Source of the DNA: Anaerolentibacter hominis
GTDB taxonomy: Bacteria; Bacillota; Clostridia; Lachnospirales; Lachnospiraceae
Direction: 5' to 3'
DNA: 64,000 bases
Assembly (NCBI RefSeq): GCF_032380675.1
Contig: NZ_JAWDIX010000001.1
Span: forward strand, 558,001-622,000
The position numbers and the translations under genes were made by a program. Below, in pieces: positions 43,407 through 52,300 of the stretch. The stretch's first letter is position 1; the number at the start of each line of letters is the position of its first letter. The notes under the pieces are model-generated. The model was not told the origin of the DNA, ran no database searches, and saw only the letters and a program-made list of their open reading frames with translations.

Positions 43407-44840
43407 ATGAGCTTCGATAATTATATAAGCCCTTTATCAGAGCGCTATGCCAGTAAGGAAATGCAGTATATTTTCTCTCCGGATATGAAATTTAAGACAT
43501 GGAGAAGACTGTGGGTAGCCCTGGCGGAAACAGAAAAGGAACTGGGTCTTGACATAACGGATGAGCAGATCGCTCAGCTGAAAGCGCATGTGGATGATAT
43601 TAACTATGACGTGGCGCGGGAACGGGAAAAACTGGTCCGCCATGATGTAATGTCTCATGTCTATGCCTATGGGGTACAGTGTCCGGATGCCAAAGGTATT
43701 ATCCATCTGGGCGCCACCTCCTGTTACGTGGGTGACAATACGGATATTATCGTGATGACGGATGCGTTAAGGCTGGTTAAAAAGAAACTGGTAAATGTGA
43801 TGAACGAACTGGCTTCTTTTGCCATGAAATACAGGGACCTGCCCACCCTTGCTTTTACTCATTTCCAGCCGGCCCAGCCCACCACGGTGGGAAAACGGGC
43901 ATCTCTCTGGCTGATGGAGCTGAAACTGGACTATGACGACATTTGCTATCTGATCGACGGCATGCAGCTTCTGGGTTCCAAAGGAACCACCGGCACCCAG
44001 GCAAGTTTTGTTGAACTGTTTGAGGGGGATCAGGCTAAGATAAAAGCTCTGGATGAAAAGATTGCTGAGAAAATGGGCTTTTCCGGCTGTTTCCCTGTGT
44101 CTGGACAGACCTATTCCAGAAAGATGGATACCAGAGTCTTAAATGTGCTGGCGGGAATTGCGGCCAGTGCCCATAAGTTTTCCAACGATATCCGTCTGCT
44201 CCAGCATTTGAAGGAGATTGAAGAGCCTTTTGAGAAGAACCAGATCGGTTCCTCGGCTATGGCCTATAAGCGGAATCCTATGAGAAGCGAGAGGATTGCT
44301 TCCCTGGCCCGGTATGTGATGGTGGATGCGTTAAATCCTGCAATTACTTCCGCTACCCAGTGGTTTGAGCGGACTCTGGATGATTCCGCCAACAAGCGTC
44401 TTAGCGTACCGGAAGGCTTCCTGGCTGTGGACGGTATTCTGGACCTGTATCTGAATGTGGTGGACGGACTGGTGGTTTATCCCAAGGTAATTGAAAAGCG
44501 GCTGATGTCGGAACTGCCCTTTATGGCTACGGAAAATATCATGATGGATGCGGTGAAAGCGGGAGGAGACCGCCAGGAGCTGCATGAGAAAATCAGGGTG
44601 CTTTCTATGGAAGCGGGAAGAAATGTGAAGGAAAACGGCGGGGAGAATAATCTCCTGGAACTGATTGCCGCGGACCCCAGTTTCAATCTTACCCTGGAGC
44701 AGCTGAAGGAGACGATGGAACCCTCACGGTATACCGGCAGGGCCAAAGAACAGGTGGAAGAATTCATAGCAGAAGTGATCCGTCCGATACTGGATGAAAA
44801 TAAAGACCTGCTGGGACTGAAAGCAGAGATTAATGTGTAA
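43407..44840 (+). CDS. purB: Adenylosuccinate lyase
   Basis: Splits SAICAR and adenylosuccinate, releasing fumarate. The 477 residues carry HLGATSCYVGDNTD, AFTHFQPAQPTTVGKR with the catalytic His, and the fumarase-superfamily signature GSSAMAYKRNPMRSE near 295. ATG 43407 has AAAGGA nine bases upstream; the frame overlapping purF is not used. It is 34 bases after purF and ends at a strong terminator. Confidence 0.96.
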   Translation: MSFDNYISPLSERYASKEMQYIFSPDMKFKTWRRLWVALAETEKELGLDITDEQIAQLKAHVDDINYDVAREREKLVRHDVMSHVYAYGVQCPDAKGIIHLGATSCYVGDNTDIIVMTDALRLVKKKLVNVMNELASFAMKYRDLPTLAFTHFQPAQPTTVGKRASLWLMELKLDYDDICYLIDGMQLLGSKGTTGTQASFVELFEGDQAKIKALDEKIAEKMGFSGCFPVSGQTYSRKMDTRVLNVLAGIAASAHKFSNDIRLLQHLKEIEEPFEKNQIGSSAMAYKRNPMRSERIASLARYVMVDALNPAITSATQWFERTLDDSANKRLSVPEGFLAVDGILDLYLNVVDGLVVYPKVIEKRLMSELPFMATENIMMDAVKAGGDRQELHEKIRVLSMEAGRNVKENGGENNLLELIAADPSFNLTLEQLKETMEPSRYTGRAKEQVEEFIAEVIRPILDENKDLLGLKAEINV

Positions 44841-44873
44841 CGTTTAAGGGTATAAGATTATAAAATAAACTCA

Positions 44874-44912
44874 CCCGGCAAAACACCACTTAGGATGTTT
44901 TGCCGGGTTTTC
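44874..44912 (+). terminator. Terminator after purB
   Basis: ACCCGGCAAAACA (44874-44886) pairs perfectly with TGTTTTGCCGGGT (44897-44909), then TTTT. Confidence 0.93.
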
Positions 44913-45088
44913 CTTTTGCCGGACCGCAATATACAAAAATTCAAAGGAATATTTGCTGAAGTCATACATTTATTCGAACCAAATTAAGCGGATAGCCAAC
45001 CCTGCTGCCACAACCCCGTATTTTTTGGTGACATCATTCTGAGAATCTGATACCATAAAGACATACACCAGATACGAAAGGAGACGAT

Positions 45089-46354
45089 ATGGGAAAAGAG
45101 ACAACGAACAGAGCGGGAAGGCAGATCGACGATTATCTGATAGCATCGATTCTGCTGTTTTATGCCCTGGCATTTGTAAATGACTCGCCAATGCAGATCG
45201 TGAGGGGTTTTTGGCAGATTTTGATCAGCCGCAGTGTCCTGATTACGGACTACTTTGCAGTCGGCGGTATGGGCGCCGCGTTTTTTAACGGGGCTCTGAT
45301 CATGACAATTACGTTTGTGATTGTAAAACTGCTTCGTATGCAGTCCGGCGGGCTGACGATTGCGATTGTCTATATTATGGGAGGATTTGCCCTGTTTGGA
45401 AAGAATCCTGTGAATATACTGCCTATTCTTGTGGGGACGATTCTGTACGCAAAAATCTTCGGCAGAAAAGTGAAGGATGTGATATATACCGGATTTCTGG
45501 CCACAACGCTGGCACCGCTGGTGACGGAAATAGCGTTGATACTCCCTTATCCTCTGTGGGTTAATTTGTGCCTGGCTTTTGCCGGAGGATTGCTGATCGG
45601 ATTTACAGCGCCGCTTGTGTATACCTATGTATCTACACTGAACCGGGGCTACAATATTTTTAATATGGGCTTTGCGGCGGGGGTGCTTGCGGTAGCCGCC
45701 GTATCCGTACTCCGGTCTGTAGGGCATGTCATTGAGACGACACTTATCTGGACGGAGGGATATCCGCTGTGGCTGTTCTTTGCCTTTCTGGGCTGGTCGG
45801 CGCTGACGTTTCTCTATGGGCTTGTTTTGTCAAAGGGTAGAATCGGTAACCTGCGGAAAATTTGGAAGCATACCGGCAGGCTGCCTTCCGACTTTGTCAG
45901 CATGGAGGGAACAGGCACCGTATTTATGAACATGGGAATGATGGGAGCGCTGTGCCTGGGCTATCTTTATTTGATGAAGGGAGATCTGTCCGGTCCGGTG
46001 CTGGGTGCACTGATGACTGTGGTAGGATTCGCCGCTTACGGAATACATATGAAGAATTATCTTCCTATTTTGATCGGAATCTTCCTGGCAACGGAGGTAA
46101 AGCTGTTTACACCCCAGACACCGGCCATGCAGCTGGCGGCTTTATTTTCTGCAGGTCTGGCGCCGATTGCAGGGGAATTCGGTTTGCTTGCAGGTATTCT
46201 GGCCGGCTTTTTACACTCTTCGGTGGCAATGTCGATCGGAATTATTCATGGAGGCATGAACTTGTACAGCAACGGCTTTGCGGCCGGGTTTATTGTGATC
46301 GTGCTGGTGCCGGTTCTGGAGGCGTTTCGGAATCTGAAAAAGAAGAAAACTTAA
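45089..46354 (+). CDS. DUF1576-family multi-pass membrane protein
   Basis: A 421-residue protein with about eleven hydrophobic segments and few long loops. It belongs by appearance to DUF1576, a family of unknown function in Clostridia. It shows two similar halves: a GFAAG motif occurs in both (FNMGFAAGVLAVAAV near 195 and YSNGFAAGFIVIVLV near 395), suggesting an internal repeat as in transporters. GAAAGGAG is six bases before the ATG. It stands between purB and purA on the same strand but after a terminator, so a link to purines is only suggested. A transport role is inference. Confidence 0.75.
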   Translation: MGKETTNRAGRQIDDYLIASILLFYALAFVNDSPMQIVRGFWQILISRSVLITDYFAVGGMGAAFFNGALIMTITFVIVKLLRMQSGGLTIAIVYIMGGFALFGKNPVNILPILVGTILYAKIFGRKVKDVIYTGFLATTLAPLVTEIALILPYPLWVNLCLAFAGGLLIGFTAPLVYTYVSTLNRGYNIFNMGFAAGVLAVAAVSVLRSVGHVIETTLIWTEGYPLWLFFAFLGWSALTFLYGLVLSKGRIGNLRKIWKHTGRLPSDFVSMEGTGTVFMNMGMMGALCLGYLYLMKGDLSGPVLGALMTVVGFAAYGIHMKNYLPILIGIFLATEVKLFTPQTPAMQLAALFSAGLAPIAGEFGLLAGILAGFLHSSVAMSIGIIHGGMNLYSNGFAAGFIVIVLVPVLEAFRNLKKKKT

Positions 46355-46527
46355 TAAAATAAAGAAAAATGGGGAAAATTCCTTTATCTGTAAGTTTACG
46401 GGCCGGAAGCTGTGAGGTAAGATAGAAACGGTTGTTTTTTGTTCTCAGCAGAGCAAAAAGATGGCTATGAAAAACACTTTAACCGGCTCCGGGTACTTGA
46501 AACCCGGAAGAAAGGAAAGGTTTCAAC

Positions 46528-47814
46528 ATGGTAAAAGCAATTGTAGGTGCGAATTGGGGAGACGAAGGGAAGGGAAAGATTACAGACATGCTGGGCCAGG
46601 AATCCGATGTCATTGTCCGGTTCCAGGGCGGCAGCAATGCGGGACACACCATTATTAACCATTATGGAAAGTTTGCCCTCCATCTTCTTCCGTCGGGGGT
46701 ATTTTATAACCATACGACCAGTGTGATCGGAAACGGTGTGGCGCTGAATATTCCTTATCTGATTCAGGAAATCAATTCTCTGGTGGAAAAAGGGGTGCCA
46801 AAGCCTAAAATTCTGGTTTCGGACCGGGCCCAGATCCTTATGCCCTACCATATTTTATTTGATCAATATGAAGAGGAACGGCTGGGTAAGGGTTCGTTTG
46901 GGTCCACAAAGTCCGGTATCGCTCCGTTTTATTCGGATAAATACGCAAAGACCGGGTTCCAGGTTTCAGAGTTATTTGCTGATGAGAAATATCTGCGGGA
47001 CAAAATCGGCCGTGTATGTGTTCAGAAAAATGTCCTTCTGGAACATTTGTACCACAAAGAAAAAATAGATGAAACCGTCCTGTACGATAATTTGATGGAA
47101 TATAAAGAGTTAATCGCGCCCTATGTCTGTGACACGGCAGCTTATCTGCGCCGGGCTGTAAACGAGGGGAAGAATATTTTGCTGGAAGGGCAGCTGGGTT
47201 CATTAAAAGACCCTGACTTCGGGATTTATCCCATGGTGACTTCTTCTTCCACCCTGGCAGCTTATGGTGCGATCGGCGCGGGTATCCCTCCCTATGAAAT
47301 AAAGGAGGTTATAGCAGTGGTCAAGGCTTATTCCAGTGCGGTAGGGGCTGGAGAATTCGTCAGCGAAATTTTCGGGGATGAGGCCGATGAGCTGAGACGC
47401 CGGGGCGGTGACGGCGGCGAGTTTGGCGCGACCACCGGACGGCCGAGAAGAATGGGCTGGTTTGACGCGGTGGCAAGCCGGTACGGCTGCAAAGTGCAGG
47501 GAGCGACGCAGGCGGTGCTGACGGTTCTGGATGTTTTGGGCTATCTGGATACACTCCCGGTCTGTGTGGGCTATGAGATTGACGGAACGGTTACGAAAGA
47601 GTTCCCGGCTACGACGGAGCTTGCAAAGGCCAAACCGGTCTATGAATATCTGCCCGGCTGGAGGCAGGAGATCAGAGGGATACACAAATACGATGAACTG
47701 CCGGAAAATTGCCGGAATTATATTGAGTTTATTGAGAAGGAGCTTGAGGTTCCGATCACCATGGTTTCAAATGGACCGGGGAGAGAGGAAATTATAAGGA
47801 AGAGTGAAGAATGA
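46528..47814 (+). CDS. purA: Adenylosuccinate synthetase
   Basis: Joins IMP and aspartate with GTP in AMP synthesis. The 428 residues show GANWGDEGKGKITD at the start (P-loop and catalytic Asp), GGSNAGHTI with the catalytic His, VTSSSTLAAYGAIGAG, and TTGRPRRMGWFD. It has GAAAGG nine bases before the ATG, preceded by a hairpin TCCGGGT/ACCCGGA (about 46487-46508) in the leader. Its partner PurB is encoded 1.7 kb upstream. Confidence 0.97.
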   Translation: MVKAIVGANWGDEGKGKITDMLGQESDVIVRFQGGSNAGHTIINHYGKFALHLLPSGVFYNHTTSVIGNGVALNIPYLIQEINSLVEKGVPKPKILVSDRAQILMPYHILFDQYEEERLGKGSFGSTKSGIAPFYSDKYAKTGFQVSELFADEKYLRDKIGRVCVQKNVLLEHLYHKEKIDETVLYDNLMEYKELIAPYVCDTAAYLRRAVNEGKNILLEGQLGSLKDPDFGIYPMVTSSSTLAAYGAIGAGIPPYEIKEVIAVVKAYSSAVGAGEFVSEIFGDEADELRRRGGDGGEFGATTGRPRRMGWFDAVASRYGCKVQGATQAVLTVLDVLGYLDTLPVCVGYEIDGTVTKEFPATTELAKAKPVYEYLPGWRQEIRGIHKYDELPENCRNYIEFIEKELEVPITMVSNGPGREEIIRKSEE

Positions 47815-47841
47815 AGAGTGAAGAACAAAAGAAAGTGAAAT

Positions 47842-47935
47842 TTGCGGCGCAGCCGCAAGGGAAAACGAGCCGCAAGCAAGCTTGCCGCCCGGTAAAAATC
47901 ACACTTCGTGTGAGTGAAAGTGTTCCTTCGGAACA
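47842..47935. repeat. Cluster of four short hairpins after purA
   Basis: TTGCGGC-GCA-GCCGCAA (47842-47858), the 10-bp palindrome GCAAGCTTGC (47876-47885), TCACAC-TTC-GTGTGA (47899-47913) and TGTTCC-TTC-GGAACA (47921-47935) follow in series. None has a T-run. The rest of the gap to 48052 is unremarkable. Confidence 0.7.
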
Positions 47936-48051
47936 GTGAAAATAGGATCATGGGGATACGCCGCAGGCTGATTTGGCCGGCGGCGTGTCTTTGTTCTTGC
48001 GGATCTTTTGTTCGATTTGTATAATGAGGCTAGAAAGTGATTACGATCGTG

Positions 48052-48498
48052 CTACCGGGAGGCCGGTTTCTGCGGCTTTTGTTTAACTTCGACCAATTTG
48101 AGTATGTCTTCTAAATCGGCTTCTGTGAGTATACGAGGCTTTATCCATCCGCCGTTAGTGCCGCAGGGATAACGGTCAGCCCAGAGCGCCTGGATTTCCG
48201 GGGAGAGGGACGGCAGCAGGTCCTCTACCTCCGGTACGTGATGATCTCCCAGCTGCATCATAGCGGTGATCGCCTCTTTTTCAAAGAACAGATAAAAAAG
48301 ATGTTTTGATTTATGGGAGTATTTGTATCCCCAGCCGTAGCTATTTCCGAAGGGAAAACGCAGTTCCCGGCGCAGATCATATCTGGCCGTAAGCTGGTTT
48401 TCTAATATTTGCAGATTGCGAACTCCGTCTGCGCCGATATACCCGGCGATTTGGTCAGTTGTGGGAACTGACTGCTTATCCAGCATTCTCTCGTACAT
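48052..48498 (-). CDS. DUF3788-family protein
   Basis: A 148-residue soluble protein with SYGWGYKYSHKSKHLFYLFFEKEAIT in the middle and a conserved tail (PCGTNGGWIKPRI, then DLEDILKLVEVK), as in DUF3788. The fold and function of the family are unknown; short cytosolic members often accompany regulators. ATG 48498 has GGAG six bases upstream. It is monocistronic and divergent from the lipoprotein gene. Confidence 0.7.
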   Translation of the reverse strand: MYERMLDKQSVPTTDQIAGYIGADGVRNLQILENQLTARYDLRRELRFPFGNSYGWGYKYSHKSKHLFYLFFEKEAITAMMQLGDHHVPEVEDLLPSLSPEIQALWADRYPCGTNGGWIKPRILTEADLEDILKLVEVKQKPQKPASR

Positions 48499-48631
48499 GT
48501 TATGCTCCATTCCTAAGTGTTTGCGTAGATGCAGTGAATATCCTGTTCTAGTTTCATCAGAATACTAAATTATGTTGACAGCGTCATGTCATATTTAAAA
48601 TCATTATAATAGAAGTGATGAGGAAATGTAT

Positions 48632-49606
48632 ATGAAAATACGAAAGATTATGTGCGCGGGTGTTATCCTGCTCTTGACTCTGACGGGTACAACATCCTGT
48701 TTGGGCCAGAGTGCCGATAAGCTGAATCGGATTTTTTATCAGAACTTGGCGCAGTTCGGTCAGGAGAATCCGTTGAGCCTCACTATGCCGCCCCATATCA
48801 GCCGGGAATTATGGTTCTGGCAGATTGAGAGGAACTTTGTATTCCGGAATATTGCAGAGAAGAACGGAAGCTATGTGATCGAAACTTCTGCGGCAGGGGA
48901 GGATCTGGAATGGTTTCGGAAGAATTTGCTTTCAGGCATTGCAGAGGATGTAAAAATTCAGTTTAAGACCGATCCGGATCTGGAGCGGCATAGAAGGCAG
49001 CAGGAAGCTCTTTTCCAGTCGGATGCATTTCTGAAAATCAGAGAAAGTGCCAGGGGAAAATCCATTACTGCATTTCTTACCTGGGCTGGTTTTTTGTATA
49101 TAAAGGCGGCCCCTCCTAACGACTATATAAGGATTTATAATATGGACGGACATGAATTATTGGTTGACACACCGACAAGGGAGCATAAAGAGTTTTTGGA
49201 AAACGTTATATTTGGCGAAGATATTTTGCTTTCCGACGCTAATCTGACCGGCTATGGACATGATACGGCATATGATGATATTTCAGGCTCTGATAATCTT
49301 TCGATACAGGTTAACGGCGGATATCTGGAGGATGGACTGTTGTTTTATCATGTTACTTCTGCCATTGACCGGGAATTGGATCTGAGCAATTACGCGCTGG
49401 AGTCCTGGGATGGTAAGAAGTGGAATAAAGTGCCGCATCATGAGCAGTCCTTTATACCGTACTTCATCGATTCTCTGCAGCCCTATGGGGAGCTGTTCGG
49501 AACGTTTTATCTAAATGAATTCGAATATCTTGAAAAAGGCAGGTACCGGTTTATTCTGGATTTTTCCAGTCGGAGCGAGGTGCTGTTTTACGAATTTTCT
49601 ATCTGA
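48632..49606 (+). CDS. Predicted lipoprotein with C-terminal Ig-like module
   Basis: A 324-residue exported protein. The signal peptide (MKIRKIMCAGVILLLTLTG) ends in a lipobox TTSC near residue 23. The middle part (about 30-200) matches nothing recognised. The last 95 residues (LSIQVNGGYLEDG to FYEFSI) look like the Ig-like module (Big-type) in clostridial lipoproteins: ALESWDGKKWNKVP followed by GRYRFILDF. The same module type ends the partial gene at 63.3-64 kb. ATG 48632 has GAGGAA six bases upstream. Function unknown. Confidence 0.65.
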   Translation: MKIRKIMCAGVILLLTLTGTTSCLGQSADKLNRIFYQNLAQFGQENPLSLTMPPHISRELWFWQIERNFVFRNIAEKNGSYVIETSAAGEDLEWFRKNLLSGIAEDVKIQFKTDPDLERHRRQQEALFQSDAFLKIRESARGKSITAFLTWAGFLYIKAAPPNDYIRIYNMDGHELLVDTPTREHKEFLENVIFGEDILLSDANLTGYGHDTAYDDISGSDNLSIQVNGGYLEDGLLFYHVTSAIDRELDLSNYALESWDGKKWNKVPHHEQSFIPYFIDSLQPYGELFGTFYLNEFEYLEKGRYRFILDFSSRSEVLFYEFSI

Positions 49607-49698
49607 TCTGAGGGATTCTTTGTATGAAAACAGGCTGTTTTCATGTGTCAGTTATGGTATACTTATTCTGCATAAAACGAAAAAGGCGGGAAAATCAG

Positions 49699-50508
49699 AT
49701 GGAGAATGAAAAATTAATTGTGCTTGGAACCGGCAATGCGGCGGTAACAAGGTGCTATAATACTTGTTTTGCAATCAGAGAGGGTGAGGAAACCTTTCTT
49801 GTAGATGCCGGAGGCGGCAACGGTATCTTAACTCAGCTGGAGAAAAGCAATATACCGATGGAAAGTATTCATCATATTTTTGTGACTCATGCCCACACGG
49901 ATCACATTCTGGGTATGGCCTGGATGATCCGGTTTATCGGAACCAGGATGAACCAGGGAACCTATGACGGGAATCTGTATATCTATTGCTTTAAGGAACT
50001 GGAAGAGACGATCCGTACAATCACAAAACTCACGGTTCAGAAGAAATTTTATAAGTATTTTGACGACAGGATTTTGTTTGTGACGGTTAAGGATGGTGAC
50101 CGCCGGACCATATTGGGAAGGGAGACCACCTTCTTTGATATAGGGTCTACTAAGGCGAAACAGTTTGGGTTTACCGTTCAGTTAAACAATGGAAAGAAGC
50201 TGACCTGTGCGGGGGACGAGCCTTACAGAGATTTGATTCATGATTTTGTGCAGGGAAGCGACTGGCTCTTGCATGAGGCGTTCTGCCTGTATTCCCAGAG
50301 GGACCGCTTCAAGCCTTATGAGAAACATCACAGTACCGTAAAGGAAGCCTGTGAGCTGGCGGAGGGGCTCAAGATACCGAATCTGGTGCTCTGGCATACC
50401 GAAGATAAAAATATCAGTGAACGGAAGGCTCTCTATGAGGCGGAGGGCAAAGCGTATTATCATGGGAATCTGTATGTGCCGGATGATCTGGATGTGATTG
50501 AGCTGTGA
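49699..50508 (+). CDS. MBL-fold metallo-hydrolase, RNase Z/ElaC-like
   Basis: A 269-residue cytosolic protein opening with LIVLGTGNAAVTRCYNTCFAI, typical of the RNase Z-like branch. Zinc ligands: H64, H66, D68 and H69 in THAHTDH; later CAGDEPY and the His of VLWHTEDKN. HHSTVKEACELAEG is a third family block. It lacks the long exosite arm of true tRNase Z, so phosphodiesterase activity on another substrate is as likely. ATG 49699 follows GGCGGG by eight bases. It appears monocistronic. Confidence 0.8.
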   Translation: MENEKLIVLGTGNAAVTRCYNTCFAIREGEETFLVDAGGGNGILTQLEKSNIPMESIHHIFVTHAHTDHILGMAWMIRFIGTRMNQGTYDGNLYIYCFKELEETIRTITKLTVQKKFYKYFDDRILFVTVKDGDRRTILGRETTFFDIGSTKAKQFGFTVQLNNGKKLTCAGDEPYRDLIHDFVQGSDWLLHEAFCLYSQRDRFKPYEKHHSTVKEACELAEGLKIPNLVLWHTEDKNISERKALYEAEGKAYYHGNLYVPDDLDVIEL

Positions 50509-50661
50509 TTGTGCAGCAGCTTATCATTCTGCGGAGATGGAACGGATTCTATGAAACTTCGGGTTTTAAATTATTTCCTTACAAATGTCTGCTATAAGGG
50601 CCATAGTTAGTTATGAGCATGAAATGCATAAAACGCATGCCTGGAGATAAAGTATAGGTAT

Positions 50662-50690
50662 TTTACATTTCTTTTGATTCCGGCTATATT
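50662..50690 (+). promoter_or_regulatory. Promoter upstream of the flavodoxin pair
   Basis: -35 TTTACA (50662-50667), 17-base spacer, -10 TATATT (50685-50690). Transcription would pass through the palindromic elements at 50718-50930 before reaching the first flavodoxin gene. Confidence 0.6.
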
Positions 50691-50717
50691 ATAGGTGTCC
50701 GATCATCGGGCATCTAT

Positions 50718-50766
50718 TTTATTATTACATAGGAAAGTTCTCCAAACTTTCCTATGTAATAATAAA
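50718..50766. repeat. Dispersed palindromic element, copy A4 (head only)
   Basis: A perfect 22-base arm (50718-50739) is inverted at 50745-50766 around CTCCA. The core GGAAAGTT-loop-AACTTTCC is shared with copies A1-A3; the usual 3' body is absent and a different hairpin-rich stretch follows. Confidence 0.85.
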
Positions 50767-50803
50767 CCCTCCGGGGGATCGTACTGCGGCGGAAAGGAAT
50801 TGC

Positions 50804-50910
50804 GTTGCCAGAGCAACCCGCCGCAGGCGGAGAATCCCGCTTGCGGGATTCTATGTTCTATAGGCTTCATGCCCTATATGATAAATTCTCCGGGAGACCG
50901 CACTCGCGCC
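50804..50910. repeat. Hairpin-rich island before the flavodoxin genes
   Basis: GTTGC/GCAAC (50804-50817), CCGCC-GCA-GGCGG (50818-50830), and AGAATCCCGC-TT-GCGGGATTCT (50831-50852, perfect 10-bp arms) follow one another; GCACTCGCG near 50900 recalls the body of elements A2 and A3. Non-coding. Confidence 0.65.
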
Positions 50911-50993
50911 AAGCGTGGCGGCGTTTGTTGCAATATGACATCCTGGATTACCTGCAAAATTAAGAACGAACAACTTCAGAAAGGAGATTTATC

Positions 50994-51656
50994 ATGAAGA
51001 AAACAGTTGTCATGCTGCTTGTATTTGTATTGCTGTTTTCGCTGACTGCCTGTTCCCGCGGAGAGGATACCGGCGAAAATACGAAGCCGTCAGATATCGG
51101 ACAGATTTCCGGCACCGACGTCCCTGCATCGCAGCCGGGTGACCAGATATCCGAAGAGGATGAAACCATTGAAAACAATGGGCTTGTCATCTATTTTTCA
51201 TGCACAGGGAATACGGAGGCTGTGGCAAATATGATTGCAGAAAAGACCGGGGCTGCTATGTACGAAATAATCCCGGAGCAGCTCTATTCAGAGGAAGATA
51301 TCGACTATCAGAATGACGAGTGCCGTGCCAACCAGGAGATGAAGGATGATACTGCCAGACCGGCGATATCCGGCGATAGGAAGGATCTTACAGAGTATGA
51401 CACGCTATATGTCGGATACCCGATCTGGTGGGGAACGATGCCTAAAATAATGAATACCTTCTTTGATACATATGATTTGTCCGGTAAGACGATTCTGCCA
51501 TTTTGTACCTCCGGAGGCAGCGGTATTTCTGAATCTGTTGCTGCCGTGCGAGAGGCGGAACCGGATGCTGAGATAAAGGAAGGTCTGCAGATCAGAAGTT
51601 CTGATGCGGATGATTGTGCCGAAGCGGTAACCGGATGGCTGGAAGATAATAAATAG
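50994..51656 (+). CDS. Lipoprotein-anchored flavodoxin-fold protein
   Basis: A 220-residue protein with signal peptide and lipobox LTAC (Cys20), an acidic linker (about 21-62), then a flavodoxin domain: IYFSCTGNTEAVA as the FMN phosphate loop, GYPIWWGTMPKIMNTF and PFCTSGGSGIS. This is the Flavodoxin_4 type. A flavodoxin placed outside the membrane is less usual and suggests extracellular electron transfer or reductase work. AAAGGAG is eight bases before the ATG. A cytosolic relative is encoded 69 bases downstream. Confidence 0.87.
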   Translation: MKKTVVMLLVFVLLFSLTACSRGEDTGENTKPSDIGQISGTDVPASQPGDQISEEDETIENNGLVIYFSCTGNTEAVANMIAEKTGAAMYEIIPEQLYSEEDIDYQNDECRANQEMKDDTARPAISGDRKDLTEYDTLYVGYPIWWGTMPKIMNTFFDTYDLSGKTILPFCTSGGSGISESVAAVREAEPDAEIKEGLQIRSSDADDCAEAVTGWLEDNK

Positions 51657-51725
51657 GAGAGAGTTAAAAATGAAATGTCGGGATTCGAAATGAATTTGAC
51701 AGACAACTTTAAGGAGGAATTGATT

Positions 51726-52202
51726 ATGCCAAAGAAACTTGTTGCTTATTTTTCCGCAAGCGGTATTACTGAGAATGCTGCGAAACAGATTGCAAAAGCT
51801 GCCGGGGCGGATTTATTTGAAATAAAACCGGCGGTGCCTTACACCTATGAAGACCTGGACTGGACAAATAAAAAGAGCCGCAGCTCTGTGGAGATGAATG
51901 ATCCTTCTTCCCGGCCTGAAATTGCAGGGATACTTACGAATATGGAAGAGTATGATACCGTTTTTCTTGGCTTTCCGATCTGGTGGTATGTAGCTCCCAC
52001 CATTATTAACACGTTTCTGGAAAGCTATGATTTTTCGGATAAGACTATCATTCCCTTTGCTACCTCCGGTGGCAGCGGTCTGGGAAACACAGAAGAGGTA
52101 TTAAAACCTCTTTGTTCTGAATCAACAAGATGGCTGCCTGGGAAAATGCTGAACAGCATTTCTGATAAAATCTTAAAAGACTGGCTTGCTGGCCTGGCTT
52201 AA
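51726..52202 (+). CDS. Cytosolic flavodoxin-fold protein
   Basis: The 158 residues match the flavodoxin domain of the preceding lipoprotein: AYFSASGITENAA phosphate loop, GFPIWWYVAPTIINTF, PFATSGGSG. It has no signal peptide. ATG 51726 has AAGGAGG eight bases upstream; the longer frame to 51675 is not used. The two genes form a pair, one flavin carrier on each side of the membrane, perhaps from a local duplication. The electron partners are not evident. Confidence 0.88.
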   Translation: MPKKLVAYFSASGITENAAKQIAKAAGADLFEIKPAVPYTYEDLDWTNKKSRSSVEMNDPSSRPEIAGILTNMEEYDTVFLGFPIWWYVAPTIINTFLESYDFSDKTIIPFATSGGSGLGNTEEVLKPLCSESTRWLPGKMLNSISDKILKDWLAGLA

Positions 52203-52300
52203 AAGAAAAGTTCAATAGAATAAAAAATCTGACTACATACAAACTACAAATATCTGTGATAAACTGATTCTAAACATTTCAATTGGCTGGAGGTGGCAGC

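Noticed and set aside
44960..44990. TTCGAACC stretch resembling a tRNA T-arm
   Set aside because: No acceptor stem, anticodon arm or D-arm could be fitted around it; no tRNA gene was found anywhere in the window.
47842..47935. CRISPR-like array in the hairpin cluster
   Set aside because: The hairpins differ in sequence and spacing, with no direct repeats or spacers and no cas genes.
49620..49698. N-terminal 25-residue extension of the MBL gene starting at 49624
   Set aside because: The extension covers a hairpin and promoter-like sequence; family homology and a GGCGGG site favour ATG 49699.
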